Source: Pseudomonadota bacterium (lineage in GTDB: Bacteria; Pseudomonadota; Gammaproteobacteria; Burkholderiales; Burkholderiaceae_E). Taken from it: a stretch of 64,000 nt of DNA. The stretch's first letter is position 1. Each line of letters begins with the position of its first letter. The stretch is taken from the NCBI GenBank assembly GCA_023388075.1, contig JAEWGX010000134.1, forward strand, positions 54,076 to 118,075, written 5' to 3'. The translations under genes and the position numbers were made by a program. Under the pieces are notes generated by a model. That model did no database searches. It was not told the origin of the DNA and saw only the letters and a program-made list of their open reading frames with translations. This document shows, piece after piece, positions 24,134-32,250 of this stretch.

Positions 24134-25171
24134 ATGTCCAGAGCCAATATCCCGATGTCCGTAGGCGTCCCGGTCGTGGATATCGCGCCGTTCTTCGGCG
24201 GCACCACGGAGGGCCGCCGCGATGTCGCGCGCCAGGTCCGGGAGGCGTGCGAACGGATAGGCTTCTTCGTCGTCACGGGGCACGGCGTCCCGCTGGAGGT
24301 CACGGACGGCCTGTATTCCGAAGCCGGCTCGTTCTTCGACCTGCCGTTGGCGGAGAAGCTCGAAGTGGCGAAGCCTCAGGGAACGGACCCTCGAGGTTTC
24401 GCCCCGCAGGGAACCAAGACGGTTGGCAAGGATCGCGATGCCACGCTCAAGCCATCGCTGCACGAGAGCTTCGCGATCGGCCCGCTGGACATCGGCGAGG
24501 GCGACTACTACCACTGCATCGAGGCGGGCACGCATTTCCGTCCGAACCTGTGGCCGAGGCGTCCGCCAGCGCTCCAGCCGCTGATGACCTCCTACTACCG
24601 GCACATGGAGCAGCTCGCCCAGGGCATCCTGACGATCTTCGCCGAGGCACTCGAGGTGCCGCCGGAGTACTTCCTGGGCAAGGTGCAGCGGCACACCAGC
24701 GTGCTGCGGCTGATTCACTACCCTGGTCTTTCCTCGCAGCCCTCCAGCGGGGAGGAGCGTTCGGCTGCGCACACCGATACCACCGCCATCACCATTCTTC
24801 GCATCGACGACGCGCCCGGAGGCCTCGAGGTCAGGACGCGCGAAGGCCAGTGGGTGCCGGTCACCAAGGCGCCGGACTCCTTCGTCATCAACATCGGCGA
24901 TGTGATGATGCGCTGGACGAACGATCGGTTCGTGTCGACGATGCACCGCGTGACAAACCCCCCGGTCGTATCGGACGGCCGCTTGACGCGGCGGATCTCC
25001 ATCCCCTATTTCTGCCTTCCGGACTACGACGCCGTCATCCAGTGCGTGCCGGGCTGCGAGGGGGAGGGCGCGAAGTATCCTCCGATCCAGTCGGGTGAGC
25101 TGCTTTCACGGCGGTACCGCACCACCTACTCCCTCGACGAAGGCAGCCCCAGGCAGGGCGTTCCGGCCTGA
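24134..25171 (+). CDS. 2-oxoglutarate/Fe(II) dioxygenase, isopenicillin N synthase-like
   Basis: A 345-residue enzyme of the IPNS-like oxygenase family. DIOX_N region VPVVDIAPFFGG...ACERIGFFVVTGHG at the N-terminus, then the jelly-roll core with His213-x-Asp215 (AAHTDTTAITIL), distal His271 (TMHRVTNP) and the cosubstrate-binding RRISIPYF (Arg287-x-Ser289), so the Fe and 2OG sites are complete. ATG at 24134 is preceded by GGAG; an in-frame ATG at 24104 is also possible. It stands 182 bases after the AI-2E gene and 45 before a Bug receptor, possibly a two-gene unit. Substrate unknown. Confidence 0.9.
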   Translation: MSRANIPMSVGVPVVDIAPFFGGTTEGRRDVARQVREACERIGFFVVTGHGVPLEVTDGLYSEAGSFFDLPLAEKLEVAKPQGTDPRGFAPQGTKTVGKDRDATLKPSLHESFAIGPLDIGEGDYYHCIEAGTHFRPNLWPRRPPALQPLMTSYYRHMEQLAQGILTIFAEALEVPPEYFLGKVQRHTSVLRLIHYPGLSSQPSSGEERSAAHTDTTAITILRIDDAPGGLEVRTREGQWVPVTKAPDSFVINIGDVMMRWTNDRFVSTMHRVTNPPVVSDGRLTRRISIPYFCLPDYDAVIQCVPGCEGEGAKYPPIQSGELLSRRYRTTYSLDEGSPRQGVPA

Positions 25172-25216
25172 GTACTCCAACGGGGGGCGACCTCCAGCAT
25201 CATCGGATACCTCTCA

Positions 25217-26179
25217 ATGAGACTACTGAAAGCGGTTCTGCTTGCGCTGGCCGGCATCCTCCCGGCCACGACGGTTGCAGACTGGCAACCGTCCCGCCCG
25301 ATCCGGATCATCGTTCCCTACGCTGCCGGAGGAGGGGCCGATCTGATCACCCGGCGCGTCGCGGAGGCGGCTTCGCCGGCTCTCGGTCAGCCCGTCATCG
25401 TCGAGAACCGGCCGGGCGCCGGTACCGCGATCGGCGCGGTCGCGGTGGCGCGTGCGCCTGCGGACGGGCACACGCTGCTTCTGGCCACGTCCACGACGCT
25501 TTGCGTGAACCCGGTCATCCGCAAGGAGCTGCCGTACAAGACGGAGGATTTCACGCCCGTCGCGTCTCTCCAGGCGCTTCCGTTCATGCTCAGCTCGTCC
25601 AAGCATCTTCCGGTCAAGTCGCTCAAGGAGCTGATCGCCCACGCCAAGGCGAACAAGGGCGAGCTCAACTATGGCACCCTGGGCATCGGAAGCTCCAATC
25701 ACGTGCTGGGCGGGTTGCTGAGCCATGCGGCAGGCATCGAGATGGAGGCGGTGCATTACCAGAGCGGAGCACCGGCCCTCATCGCACTCATGCGTGGCGA
25801 CATACACCTGTACTTCGACGGCATCTCCACCTCGATCCCCCGGGTCGCCAACGGCGACTACACGGGGCTCGCCGTCACCTCGCGGGAGCGGGTCAAGGCG
25901 GCGCCGGACATCCCGACGGTGTATGAAGAGGGCCTTGGTGAGGTCGGGCTCTCGGTGTGGTACGGCCTGGTGGCGCCGGTCGGGACGCCCGCCGAAGCGA
26001 TCGCCCGCCTCAATCAGGCCGTCAACGAGGTGCTGCGGCGGCCGGAGATCGTCGCGACGATGCGAGCCGAAGGGACCGAGCCCATGCCGCTCACCCCGTC
26101 GGAGTTCGGGCAGGTGATCACCGACGATACCCGGTCGTGGGGGAGCGCGATACGGTCGCTCAATCTGCCGCTCAACTGA
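25217..26179 (+). CDS. tctC: Bug-family tripartite tricarboxylate receptor (TctC)
   Basis: A 320-residue periplasmic receptor. Signal MRLLKAVLLALAGILPATTVA, then SRPIRIIVPYAAGGGADLITRR (Bug motif with AAGG in place of PPGG), VIVENRPGAGTAIGA and PADGHTLLLAT. The second lobe has VHYQSGAPALIAL. Orphan, without tctAB. It directly follows the 2OG dioxygenase gene and may supply or sense its substrate. A GC-rich hairpin lies 42 bases after its stop. Confidence 0.93.
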   Translation: MRLLKAVLLALAGILPATTVADWQPSRPIRIIVPYAAGGGADLITRRVAEAASPALGQPVIVENRPGAGTAIGAVAVARAPADGHTLLLATSTTLCVNPVIRKELPYKTEDFTPVASLQALPFMLSSSKHLPVKSLKELIAHAKANKGELNYGTLGIGSSNHVLGGLLSHAAGIEMEAVHYQSGAPALIALMRGDIHLYFDGISTSIPRVANGDYTGLAVTSRERVKAAPDIPTVYEEGLGEVGLSVWYGLVAPVGTPAEAIARLNQAVNEVLRRPEIVATMRAEGTEPMPLTPSEFGQVITDDTRSWGSAIRSLNLPLN

Positions 26180-26220
26180 ACCGGCATGGCCAAGGCACCC
26201 GGGGTGACGCGCCCGGGGTC

Positions 26221-26249
26221 GCGCCGGTCCATTCCCCTAGAACCGGCGC
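26221..26249. terminator. Hairpin after Bug receptor gene
   Basis: GCGCCGGT (26221-26228) and ACCGGCGC (26242-26249) are perfect complements separated by 13 bases. The stem is stable and lies 41 bases after the receptor stop, but there is no T-run, so it may be a weak terminator or mRNA-end structure. Confidence 0.45.
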
Positions 26250-26359
26250 CCCGGCAACCGCGACTCAGCAGTAGCGCCGCGCGTTTCGCCGCGACGCCGG
26301 GGTCCGCGTCGCAAGGCCCGACCGTATCCCGAGCACATGCGCCTGCCGAGGATACCGTC

Positions 26360-26689
26360 ATGAGCACCCCAGCCCCGTCCAGCCGCTCCGCCACCGCCGC
26401 ACCGGACTTCCGGACGCTTCAGTTCCTCGCGGATGCCGTGCAGCTTCTCGAGGCCAAGCCGTTCCAGCATCGCATGCACTTCTTCGTCTACCGCAAGATG
26501 CTCAACGAGCTGCGAGCCGCGGTTCACCAGCCGGGCGTCCGCCGGCATGCCGAGCGACTTGCCGAAACGCATCCGCCGATCGCCGCGGTCCTGGAGGACG
26601 GGGCGATCGAAGCGGACATCCGGCGGCGGGCCAGCCGGTGCCCGGAGCTCGACCGGCTGATGCGACGGCTCGGGGCGCGGGCGGCGTAG
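26360..26689 (+). CDS. Small hypothetical protein
   Basis: A 109-residue helical, Arg/Ala-rich cytoplasmic protein (FRTLQFLADAVQLLEAKPFQ at the start of the folded part) with no signal or membrane segment and no family I recognise. The open frame extends upstream to 26186, but that part is low-complexity and crosses the hairpin; ATG at 26360 marks where a structured helical sequence begins. It converges on the PIMT gene with one base between stops. Coding status is supported by GC-rich third positions and lack of a competing frame. Confidence 0.55.
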   Translation: MSTPAPSSRSATAAPDFRTLQFLADAVQLLEAKPFQHRMHFFVYRKMLNELRAAVHQPGVRRHAERLAETHPPIAAVLEDGAIEADIRRRASRCPELDRLMRRLGARAA

Positions 26690-26690
26690 G

Positions 26691-27455
26691 CTACCGCGTG
26701 GACGGCGCCGCATCCGCGCCGCTTCCGGTCAGCGGGACGAACCGCACCGGGATGACCGCCTTCCGGCTCACCGTCCCGTCGGCGGCCTTCTCGATCAGCA
26801 GCAGCTCCTGGTTCCCGCCGGAGGCGCCGACGGGGATGACCATTCTTCCACCCGCCTTCAGCTGCGCCACCAGAGGCTCCGGCACGTGCGGGGCGGCGGC
26901 GGTGACGACGATGCCATCAAAGGGGCCCCGCTCCGGCCAGCCCTGGTAGCCGTCACCGATTCTCACCTCGACGTTGCCGTAACCAAGCTCCGCCAGCACC
27001 CGCGCCGCTTCCCGCCCCAACGGCTCGACGATCTCGACCGAATGCACGCGTGCGACCAGTTCCGCCAGGACCGCAGCCTGGTAGCCGGAGCCGGTTCCGA
27101 CCTCGAGGACGACGTGGTCGGGCTTCGGCTCCAGAAGCTCGGTGGACAGCGCGACGATGTACGGCTGCGAGATGGTCTGGTCTTCGCCGATCGGCAGGGG
27201 CTGGTTGAGGTACGCCGATGCCGCCACCGCTTCCGGCACGAAGCGGTGGCGCGGGACGGTCGCCATGGCGCGCAACACATCGGCCGAGAACGTCGACCGG
27301 CCGGTCTCCCGTCCCGCCGCGCGGGCCATCGCCTGGATCTCGGCCACCATCTGGCGGCGCTCGGCGTCATGGCGCGCATCGCGCGCGGCGGAGTCCGCCG
27401 GAATGGCCATCGCGCAAGCGAGGGCGAGGATCGCAAGGCGTGGTCCTGGGCCCAT
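26691..27455 (-). CDS. pcm: Protein-L-isoaspartate O-methyltransferase with signal peptide
   Basis: A 254-residue PIMT. Residues 60-235 are the SAM-dependent domain: VPRHRFVPEAVAASAYLNQPLPIGEDQTISQP in its usual order, the SAM motif VLEVGTGSGYQAAVLAEL, and the late GGRMVIPVGASGGNQ. The enzyme methylates isoaspartyl residues to start repair of aged proteins. Residues 1-24 (LAILALACAMAIPADSAARD) form an export signal, which the usual cytosolic PIMT lacks, so this copy probably works in the periplasm. Stands alone on the minus strand. Confidence 0.92.
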   Translation of the reverse strand: MGPGPRLAILALACAMAIPADSAARDARHDAERRQMVAEIQAMARAAGRETGRSTFSADVLRAMATVPRHRFVPEAVAASAYLNQPLPIGEDQTISQPYIVALSTELLEPKPDHVVLEVGTGSGYQAAVLAELVARVHSVEIVEPLGREAARVLAELGYGNVEVRIGDGYQGWPERGPFDGIVVTAAAPHVPEPLVAQLKAGGRMVIPVGASGGNQELLLIEKAADGTVSRKAVIPVRFVPLTGSGADAAPSTR

Positions 27456-27568
27456 GATGGAACTCCGTGAAGCGGCGTCCTGGCCATCATAGCGCCCGGA
27501 GGCGGCGAAGCGAGTGAACCCGCGGCCGACCAGGAGGATACGAGGGCGGGATGCGTTGGAGGTGCCGC

Positions 27569-28450
27569 ATGCTGCGCGTGACGGCCGGGTTGCTGCTGGC
27601 GATGGTGGCGACGTCGGCCTGGGCCCGGATCGAACAGCCGCAGGGCGCTACGGTTGCGACCGAGTACCTGCGCACCGGCGATGCCGTCTTCGGCGACGGC
27701 GTCCGGATCCGCGAGCGACGGGCGGGGCTGCAGGCCTGGTCGGCGGAACGCACGACAGGCGGGACCCTCCCGGCGTCCCGCTGGCGCGTGGGGCTCGACT
27801 ATGCCTATACCCGCTTCGCCTTCGAGGGCCTGCCCACCCGCCCTCGGGACCTGCATCACCTCGAGCTGCCGCTCGCCTGGCGTGACCTGGACGATGGCTG
27901 GCTGGTGGTGGCCGCCCCGATCGTGGCCACCTCGTCCAACGTCTTCAAGGATTTCCACCGTCGCGGCACCCGCGACGATGTCGACCTGCACCTGCGATTC
28001 CAGATGCAGCGTTGGCGCGGCGCGAGCCACGGCTGGCGCATCGCGTTGCTGCGTGACTCCGCCTTCGGCGAGGCGAGGTTCTATCCGGAAGCCGCGTTCC
28101 TCTGGCGCAGCCCGGTGGCCCGGGCCGAGCTGGGATTGCCGTCCTCGCGCATCCACTGGCAGCCCCGGCCCGCGCTGGCGGTCGGTGCCGCCGTCTTTCC
28201 CGCCGGCGCGGCTTGGCATGTGGTCAGCGACGAGCGCGGCGGCGCCGAGTTCGACTACCGTGCCCGCGCCTGGCGAGCCGCGCTGACGGCCGACTGGCAG
28301 CCGTGGCGCGGGCTGCGGGCGAGCGCGCAAGCGGGGTTGGCGTTCCGACGGCACTATCGCTTCGAGGACGACACCGGCGCCATCATCAATCGGGATGCCG
28401 GTTCCGCGCCCTATTGGCGGCTGGAGCTGCGCTGGCAGTGGGGCGTGTGA
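27569..28450 (+). CDS. Putative outer-membrane beta-barrel protein
   Basis: A 293-residue exported protein. Signal peptide MLRVTAGLLLAMVATSAWA, then alternating hydrophobic/aromatic strands (VGLDYAYTRFAFEG, LDDGWLVVAAPIVATSS, LELRWQWGV at the C-terminus). The last residues, with aromatic positions alternating and a terminal hydrophobic residue, look like an outer-membrane barrel end. ATG at 27569 is chosen because GGAGG is 6 bases before it and the signal begins cleanly; an in-frame ATG at 27551 adds six residues. I do not recognise a named family. Lies 87 bases before the radical-SAM gene, separated by a LexA-like box. Confidence 0.7.
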   Translation: MLRVTAGLLLAMVATSAWARIEQPQGATVATEYLRTGDAVFGDGVRIRERRAGLQAWSAERTTGGTLPASRWRVGLDYAYTRFAFEGLPTRPRDLHHLELPLAWRDLDDGWLVVAAPIVATSSNVFKDFHRRGTRDDVDLHLRFQMQRWRGASHGWRIALLRDSAFGEARFYPEAAFLWRSPVARAELGLPSSRIHWQPRPALAVGAAVFPAGAAWHVVSDERGGAEFDYRARAWRAALTADWQPWRGLRASAQAGLAFRRHYRFEDDTGAIINRDAGSAPYWRLELRWQWGV

Positions 28451-28504
28451 CCGGTGGCGCCAGTAACTTGCGAGCCCGCTTCCCCGACCCTGCTGGCAGC
28501 GAGG

Positions 28505-28520
28505 CTGTGGATTTGTACAG
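28505..28520. promoter_or_regulatory. LexA-like SOS box upstream of radical-SAM/UdgX operon
   Basis: CTGT-GGATTTGT-ACAG is an exact CTGT-N8-ACAG match to the proteobacterial LexA operator core, 18 bases before the ATG at 28538. It is followed at once by TATGAT (28521-28526, 5 of 6 to the -10 consensus), so a bound repressor would cover the promoter. No convincing -35 is seen. The downstream genes are DNA-repair genes, which makes an SOS role plausible. Confidence 0.65.
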
Positions 28521-28537
28521 TATGATGCCCGGGCGCC

Positions 28538-29818
28538 ATGGAAATCGCCCGAAAGCTCGCCATCCTCGCGGATGCCGCCAAGTACGACGCCTCCTGTGCC
28601 TCCAGCGGTACGAGCAAGCGCCACTCCGCGGACGGCAGGGGGCTCGGCTCCACCGACGGCTCCGGCATCTGCCACAGCTACGCGCCGGACGGCCGCTGCA
28701 TTTCGCTGCTGAAGCTGCTGCTCACCAACTGGTGCGTCTACGACTGCCAGTACTGCGTCAACCGCGAGTCGAGCAACGTGGAGCGGGCGCGCTTTCGCGT
28801 GGACGAGGTGGTCGCGCTCACGCTGGACTTCTATCGTCGCAACCTGATCGAGGGGCTGTTCCTCAGCTCCGGCATCGTACGCAGCCCGGACTACACGATG
28901 GAGCAGGTGATCGAGGTGGCGCGTCGCCTGCGGGAGGACCACGCCTTCCGCGGCTACATCCACCTGAAGACCATCCCCGATGCGAGCGAAGACCTGATCG
29001 CGCGCGCCGGCCGCTACGCCGACCGCCTGAGCGTCAACATCGAGCTGCCCACGCCGTCCGCATTGCAGCGGCTCGCACCGGAGAAGGAGACTGTCGCGAT
29101 CAAGCGCTCGATGGCGCGCATCCGGCTGCACCTGGACGAGGCGAAGGACGAATCGCGCCGGGGCGCCGGTGGCGCGGCACGGTCGCTGCCCGGCGCGGCG
29201 CCGAAGCCCGCGCGTGCGCCATCGTTCGCACCGGCCGGCCAGAGCACGCAGATGATCGTCGGGGCGGATTCGTCCGACGACCGTTCCATCCTCGCCACCA
29301 GTGCGACGCTCTACGGATCGTATCGCCTGAAGCGGGTGTACTACTCCGCCTTCAGTCCGATTCCGCATGCGTCGCCATCGCTGCCCTCGAAGCCGGCGCC
29401 GCTGATGCGCGAGCATCGCCTCTACCAGGCCGATTGGCTCATGCGGTACTACGGCTTCGGCCAGGACGAGATCGTCACCGCGGACGGCATGCTGTCGCTG
29501 GAGATCGATCCCAAGCTGGCGTGGGCGCTGGCCCATCCGGGCGCATTCCCGGTCGACGTGAATCGCGCGCCGCGGGAGACGCTGCTTCGCGTGCCGGGCC
29601 TGGGCGTGCGCTCGGTGCGCAAGATCCTGGCGTCCCGTCGTGCCCGGGCGCTGCGGCGCACGGACCTGGAGCGGCTGTCCATCTCGCTGCGGCGCACGCT
29701 GCCGTTCGTGCTCCTGCCGGATCACCGCCCGAAGGAAGGCGACGCGCGCGCGCTCCAGGCGACGCTCGTCGCGGGCGAGCGCCCGGTACAGCAGGACCTC
29801 TTCGCTTTCCCCGCTTGA
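28538..29818 (+). CDS. Radical SAM protein, putative DNA modification/repair (SplB-like)
   Basis: A 426-residue radical SAM enzyme. The cluster motif is Cys66-x3-Cys70-x2-Cys73 in NWCVYDCQYCVN, with additional Cys at 20, 45 and 54 that could hold a second cluster. The C-terminal region has a helix-hairpin-helix (VPGLGVRSVRKILASRRARAL) that fits DNA binding. This is the group annotated as putative DNA modification/repair radical SAM protein, related to spore photoproduct lyase and typically paired with a DUF4130-UdgX gene, as it is here (9 bases downstream). The true reaction is not established. A LexA-like box and TATGAT precede it. Confidence 0.9.
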   Translation: MEIARKLAILADAAKYDASCASSGTSKRHSADGRGLGSTDGSGICHSYAPDGRCISLLKLLLTNWCVYDCQYCVNRESSNVERARFRVDEVVALTLDFYRRNLIEGLFLSSGIVRSPDYTMEQVIEVARRLREDHAFRGYIHLKTIPDASEDLIARAGRYADRLSVNIELPTPSALQRLAPEKETVAIKRSMARIRLHLDEAKDESRRGAGGAARSLPGAAPKPARAPSFAPAGQSTQMIVGADSSDDRSILATSATLYGSYRLKRVYYSAFSPIPHASPSLPSKPAPLMREHRLYQADWLMRYYGFGQDEIVTADGMLSLEIDPKLAWALAHPGAFPVDVNRAPRETLLRVPGLGVRSVRKILASRRARALRRTDLERLSISLRRTLPFVLLPDHRPKEGDARALQATLVAGERPVQQDLFAFPA

Positions 29819-29827
29819 GCAGGGTCG

Positions 29828-31279
29828 ATGTCGATGCAGACGATCCGGCTCGCGAGCGAAACCGACTGGGAAGGCTTCACCCGCGCCTGCCGCGCACTGG
29901 TGGCCCGCGGCGCCGCACCCGAGCAAGTCGACTGGGTGGTGGGCGACGCCATCGCCGCCTCGCTTTTCGCCGGCGCGGATGCGCGCGATGCCGCGAGCCT
30001 CGACGGTGCCGCGCTGCAGTTGCCGAGCGGGCTCGTGGAGGCGGCGCGGCTTGCGATCTGCCATGCCGATCCGGCGCGATTCACGCTCCTGCATCGCATG
30101 GTGGCGCGCGCCGCGGCCGACCGGCACGCGTGGCGGGATCTCCTCCACCCGGATCGGCTTCGGATCGAGCGCCTTGCCGGCGAGGCCCGGCGTGAGATGC
30201 ACAAGACCAAGGCGTTCGTGCGCTTCAGGCCGATCGACGCCGGCGACGGGACCGTGCGCCACATCGCGTGGTTCGAGCCGGAGCACCATGTGCTGTTGGC
30301 CGTGGCGCCGTTCTTCGTGCGCCGATTCGCCGCCTTGCGCTGGGCGATCCTGACACCGCGGATCAGCGTGGCCTGGGATGGCACGAGGCTCGTTTGCGGG
30401 CCTGGCGCCAGCCGTCGGGATGCGCCGGGGGCCGATGCGGGTGAATCGCTCTGGCTCGAGTACTACCGCAGCATCTTCAACCCGGCCCGGCTCAAGGTGG
30501 CGACGATGGTGCGCGAGATGCCGGTGCGCTACTGGCGCAACCTGCCGGAAGCGGACACCATCGCGCAACTGGTCGCGACGGCCACGGAACGCGCCGGCGG
30601 CATGGTGGCGAGGCCGGCCGCGGACCGCCGGCGCCGACGCGGCGCGGTCGATGCCCCCGCGCCGGACGCCTCGCTCGAGACACTGCCCGCGCTCGCCCGG
30701 CGCGCTGCCACCTGCCGCGACTGCCCGATCGGCGACCATGCGACGCAGCTCGTCTGGGGCCGAGGCGATCCTCGTGCCACGCTCATGCTGGTGGGCGAGC
30801 AGCCGGGCGACGTGGAGGACCTGCGTGGCGAGCCTTTCGTCGGTCCGGCGGGCGTGCTGCTGCGCGAAGCGTTCGCCGCGCTCGGCTGGGATGCCTCCGC
30901 GCTCTACCTCACCAACGCGGTGAAGCACTTCAAGTACGAGCCGCGCGGCAAGCGCCGGATGCACAAGACACCGTCGCAGCAGGAGGCCGATGCCTGCCTG
31001 CAGTGGCTCGAAGCCGAAGTGCGGGCGGTGCAGCCGCGCGCCTTCGTCGCGCTCGGAGCCACGGCGGCACGCAGCCTGCTGGGTTCGCCGGTCAAGGTTA
31101 CGGCGCACCTGGGCCAGTGGCTGCCGCGGCCTGACGGCCGTCCGGTGCTGGTCGCGCTGCATCCGGCGGCGATCCTGCGGGCAGATCCGGCGTCCCGGGA
31201 ATCGTTGTCCCGGCAGTGGATCGAAAGCCTGCGGCCGGCCTCGGCCTGGCTGCACTCGGCCGCGCCGGTCGCGGGATAG
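29828..31279 (+). CDS. udgX: DUF4130-UdgX fusion, uracil-DNA cross-linking protein
   Basis: A 483-residue two-domain protein. Residues 1-240 are the DUF4130 domain found beside the radical SAM partner (MHKTKAFVRFRPID, WFEPEHHVLLAVAPFFVRRF). Residues 282-470 are a family-4-like uracil-DNA glycosylase: Cys296/Cys299 (CRDC) and Cys390 as cluster ligands, motif A GEQPG at 323-327, the UdgX-specific insertion KRRMH at 375-379 and motif B HPAAILR at 445-451. In M. smegmatis UdgX the His of KRRIH forms a covalent bond with the uracil-derived abasic site; His379 is in the matching place. Translated as one unit with the radical SAM gene. Confidence 0.93.
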   Translation: MSMQTIRLASETDWEGFTRACRALVARGAAPEQVDWVVGDAIAASLFAGADARDAASLDGAALQLPSGLVEAARLAICHADPARFTLLHRMVARAAADRHAWRDLLHPDRLRIERLAGEARREMHKTKAFVRFRPIDAGDGTVRHIAWFEPEHHVLLAVAPFFVRRFAALRWAILTPRISVAWDGTRLVCGPGASRRDAPGADAGESLWLEYYRSIFNPARLKVATMVREMPVRYWRNLPEADTIAQLVATATERAGGMVARPAADRRRRRGAVDAPAPDASLETLPALARRAATCRDCPIGDHATQLVWGRGDPRATLMLVGEQPGDVEDLRGEPFVGPAGVLLREAFAALGWDASALYLTNAVKHFKYEPRGKRRMHKTPSQQEADACLQWLEAEVRAVQPRAFVALGATAARSLLGSPVKVTAHLGQWLPRPDGRPVLVALHPAAILRADPASRESLSRQWIESLRPASAWLHSAAPVAG

Positions 31280-31299
31280 CGCGTCGCGCGGGCGCGCTG

Positions 31300-31323
31300 C
31301 GCGATGCGGGCAAACGCATCGCG
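31300..31323. terminator. Strong hairpin between convergent udgX and MBL genes
   Basis: A 9-bp stem (CGCGATGCG with CGCATCGCG) around a 6-base loop GGCAAA lies 21 bases after the udgX stop. It is followed by the 14-bp palindrome GGGAAAGCTTTCCC (31329-31342), which contains short A and T runs in both directions. Together they may end transcription from both sides. Confidence 0.55.
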
Positions 31324-31356
31324 ATGCGGGGAAAGCTTTCCCAAGAGCGGGCCGTG

Positions 31357-32217
31357 CTACAAGGCGTCGACCGGGATCTTCAGGTAGGCGATCCCGTTGC
31401 CTTCCTTGGGCGGCAGTTCGCCGGCACGGATGTTGACCTGAACCGAAGGCAGGATGAGGGTCGGCATTCCCAGCGTGGCATCCCGCGCGGTGCGCATCGC
31501 GACGAACTCGTCCTCGCCCACGCCGTCGCGCACGTGGATGTTTCCGGCGCGCTGGGCGGCCACCGTCGTTTCCCAGGCGACGTCGCGTCCCTTCGGCGGA
31601 TAGTCGTGGCACATGAAGAGCCGCGTGTCCGGCGGCAGGTCCAGCAGCGTGCGGATCGACCGGTAGAGCGTACGCGCGTCTCCCCCCGGGAAGTCGCACC
31701 GGGCGGTGCCGACGTCGGGCATGAAGAGCGTGTCGCCGACGAAGACCGCATCGCCGATGCGGTAGGCCATGCAGGCGGGCGTGTGCCCCGGCACCGGAAT
31801 CGCCGTGGCAGTGAGCCGCCCGATCCGGAACGACTCCTGGTCGCGGAGGAGGTGATCGAACTGGCTGCCGTCGGAGCGGAACTCCGGCTCGAGGTTGAAG
31901 ACGGACTTGAAGATGCCCTGCACGTCCGCAATGGCGGCGCCGATCGCGATCCGGCCACCGAGCTTGCGGCGCAGGTAGTGTGCCGACGAGAGGTGGTCCG
32001 CATGGGCGTGCGTTTCCAGCAGCCAGGCGACCGTGAGCTCCCAGTGCCGAATGAAATCGATCACCCGGTCGGCGCTGACGGTGGCCGTGCGTCCGGACTT
32101 CGGGTCGTAGTCGAGCACCGGGTCCACCACGGCGCAGGTGCCGCCGGCTTCGTCATAAACGACGTAGCTCACGGTGGCCGTGACGCTGTCGAAGAAGGCT
32201 TCCACGCTGGGGTTCAT
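31357..32217 (-). CDS. MBL-fold hydrolase, persulfide dioxygenase/Blh-like
   Basis: A 286-residue metallo-beta-lactamase-fold enzyme. Metal motif His70-x-His72-x-Asp74-His75 (ETHAHADHL), then PVPGHTPACMAY and FVGDTLFMPDVGTARCDFPGG. The TARCDFPGG and CHDYPPKGR stretches mark the ETHE1/Blh group rather than glyoxalase II. These oxidise glutathione persulfide to sulfite during sulfide handling. No BigR-type regulator or rhodanese lies beside it. ATG at 32217 with GGAGGA upstream. Confidence 0.9.
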   Translation of the reverse strand: MNPSVEAFFDSVTATVSYVVYDEAGGTCAVVDPVLDYDPKSGRTATVSADRVIDFIRHWELTVAWLLETHAHADHLSSAHYLRRKLGGRIAIGAAIADVQGIFKSVFNLEPEFRSDGSQFDHLLRDQESFRIGRLTATAIPVPGHTPACMAYRIGDAVFVGDTLFMPDVGTARCDFPGGDARTLYRSIRTLLDLPPDTRLFMCHDYPPKGRDVAWETTVAAQRAGNIHVRDGVGEDEFVAMRTARDATLGMPTLILPSVQVNIRAGELPPKEGNGIAYLKIPVDAL

Positions 32218-32250
32218 CGCATCGTCCTCCGCCTTTTCCGGAGCGCGATT

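Noticed and set aside
26963..31699. A 1578-codon open frame on the minus strand across the PIMT, barrel, radical-SAM and UdgX genes
   Set aside because: It is antisense to several well-supported genes and its translation is Arg/His/Gly-rich with no domain; long antisense frames are expected in GC-rich DNA.
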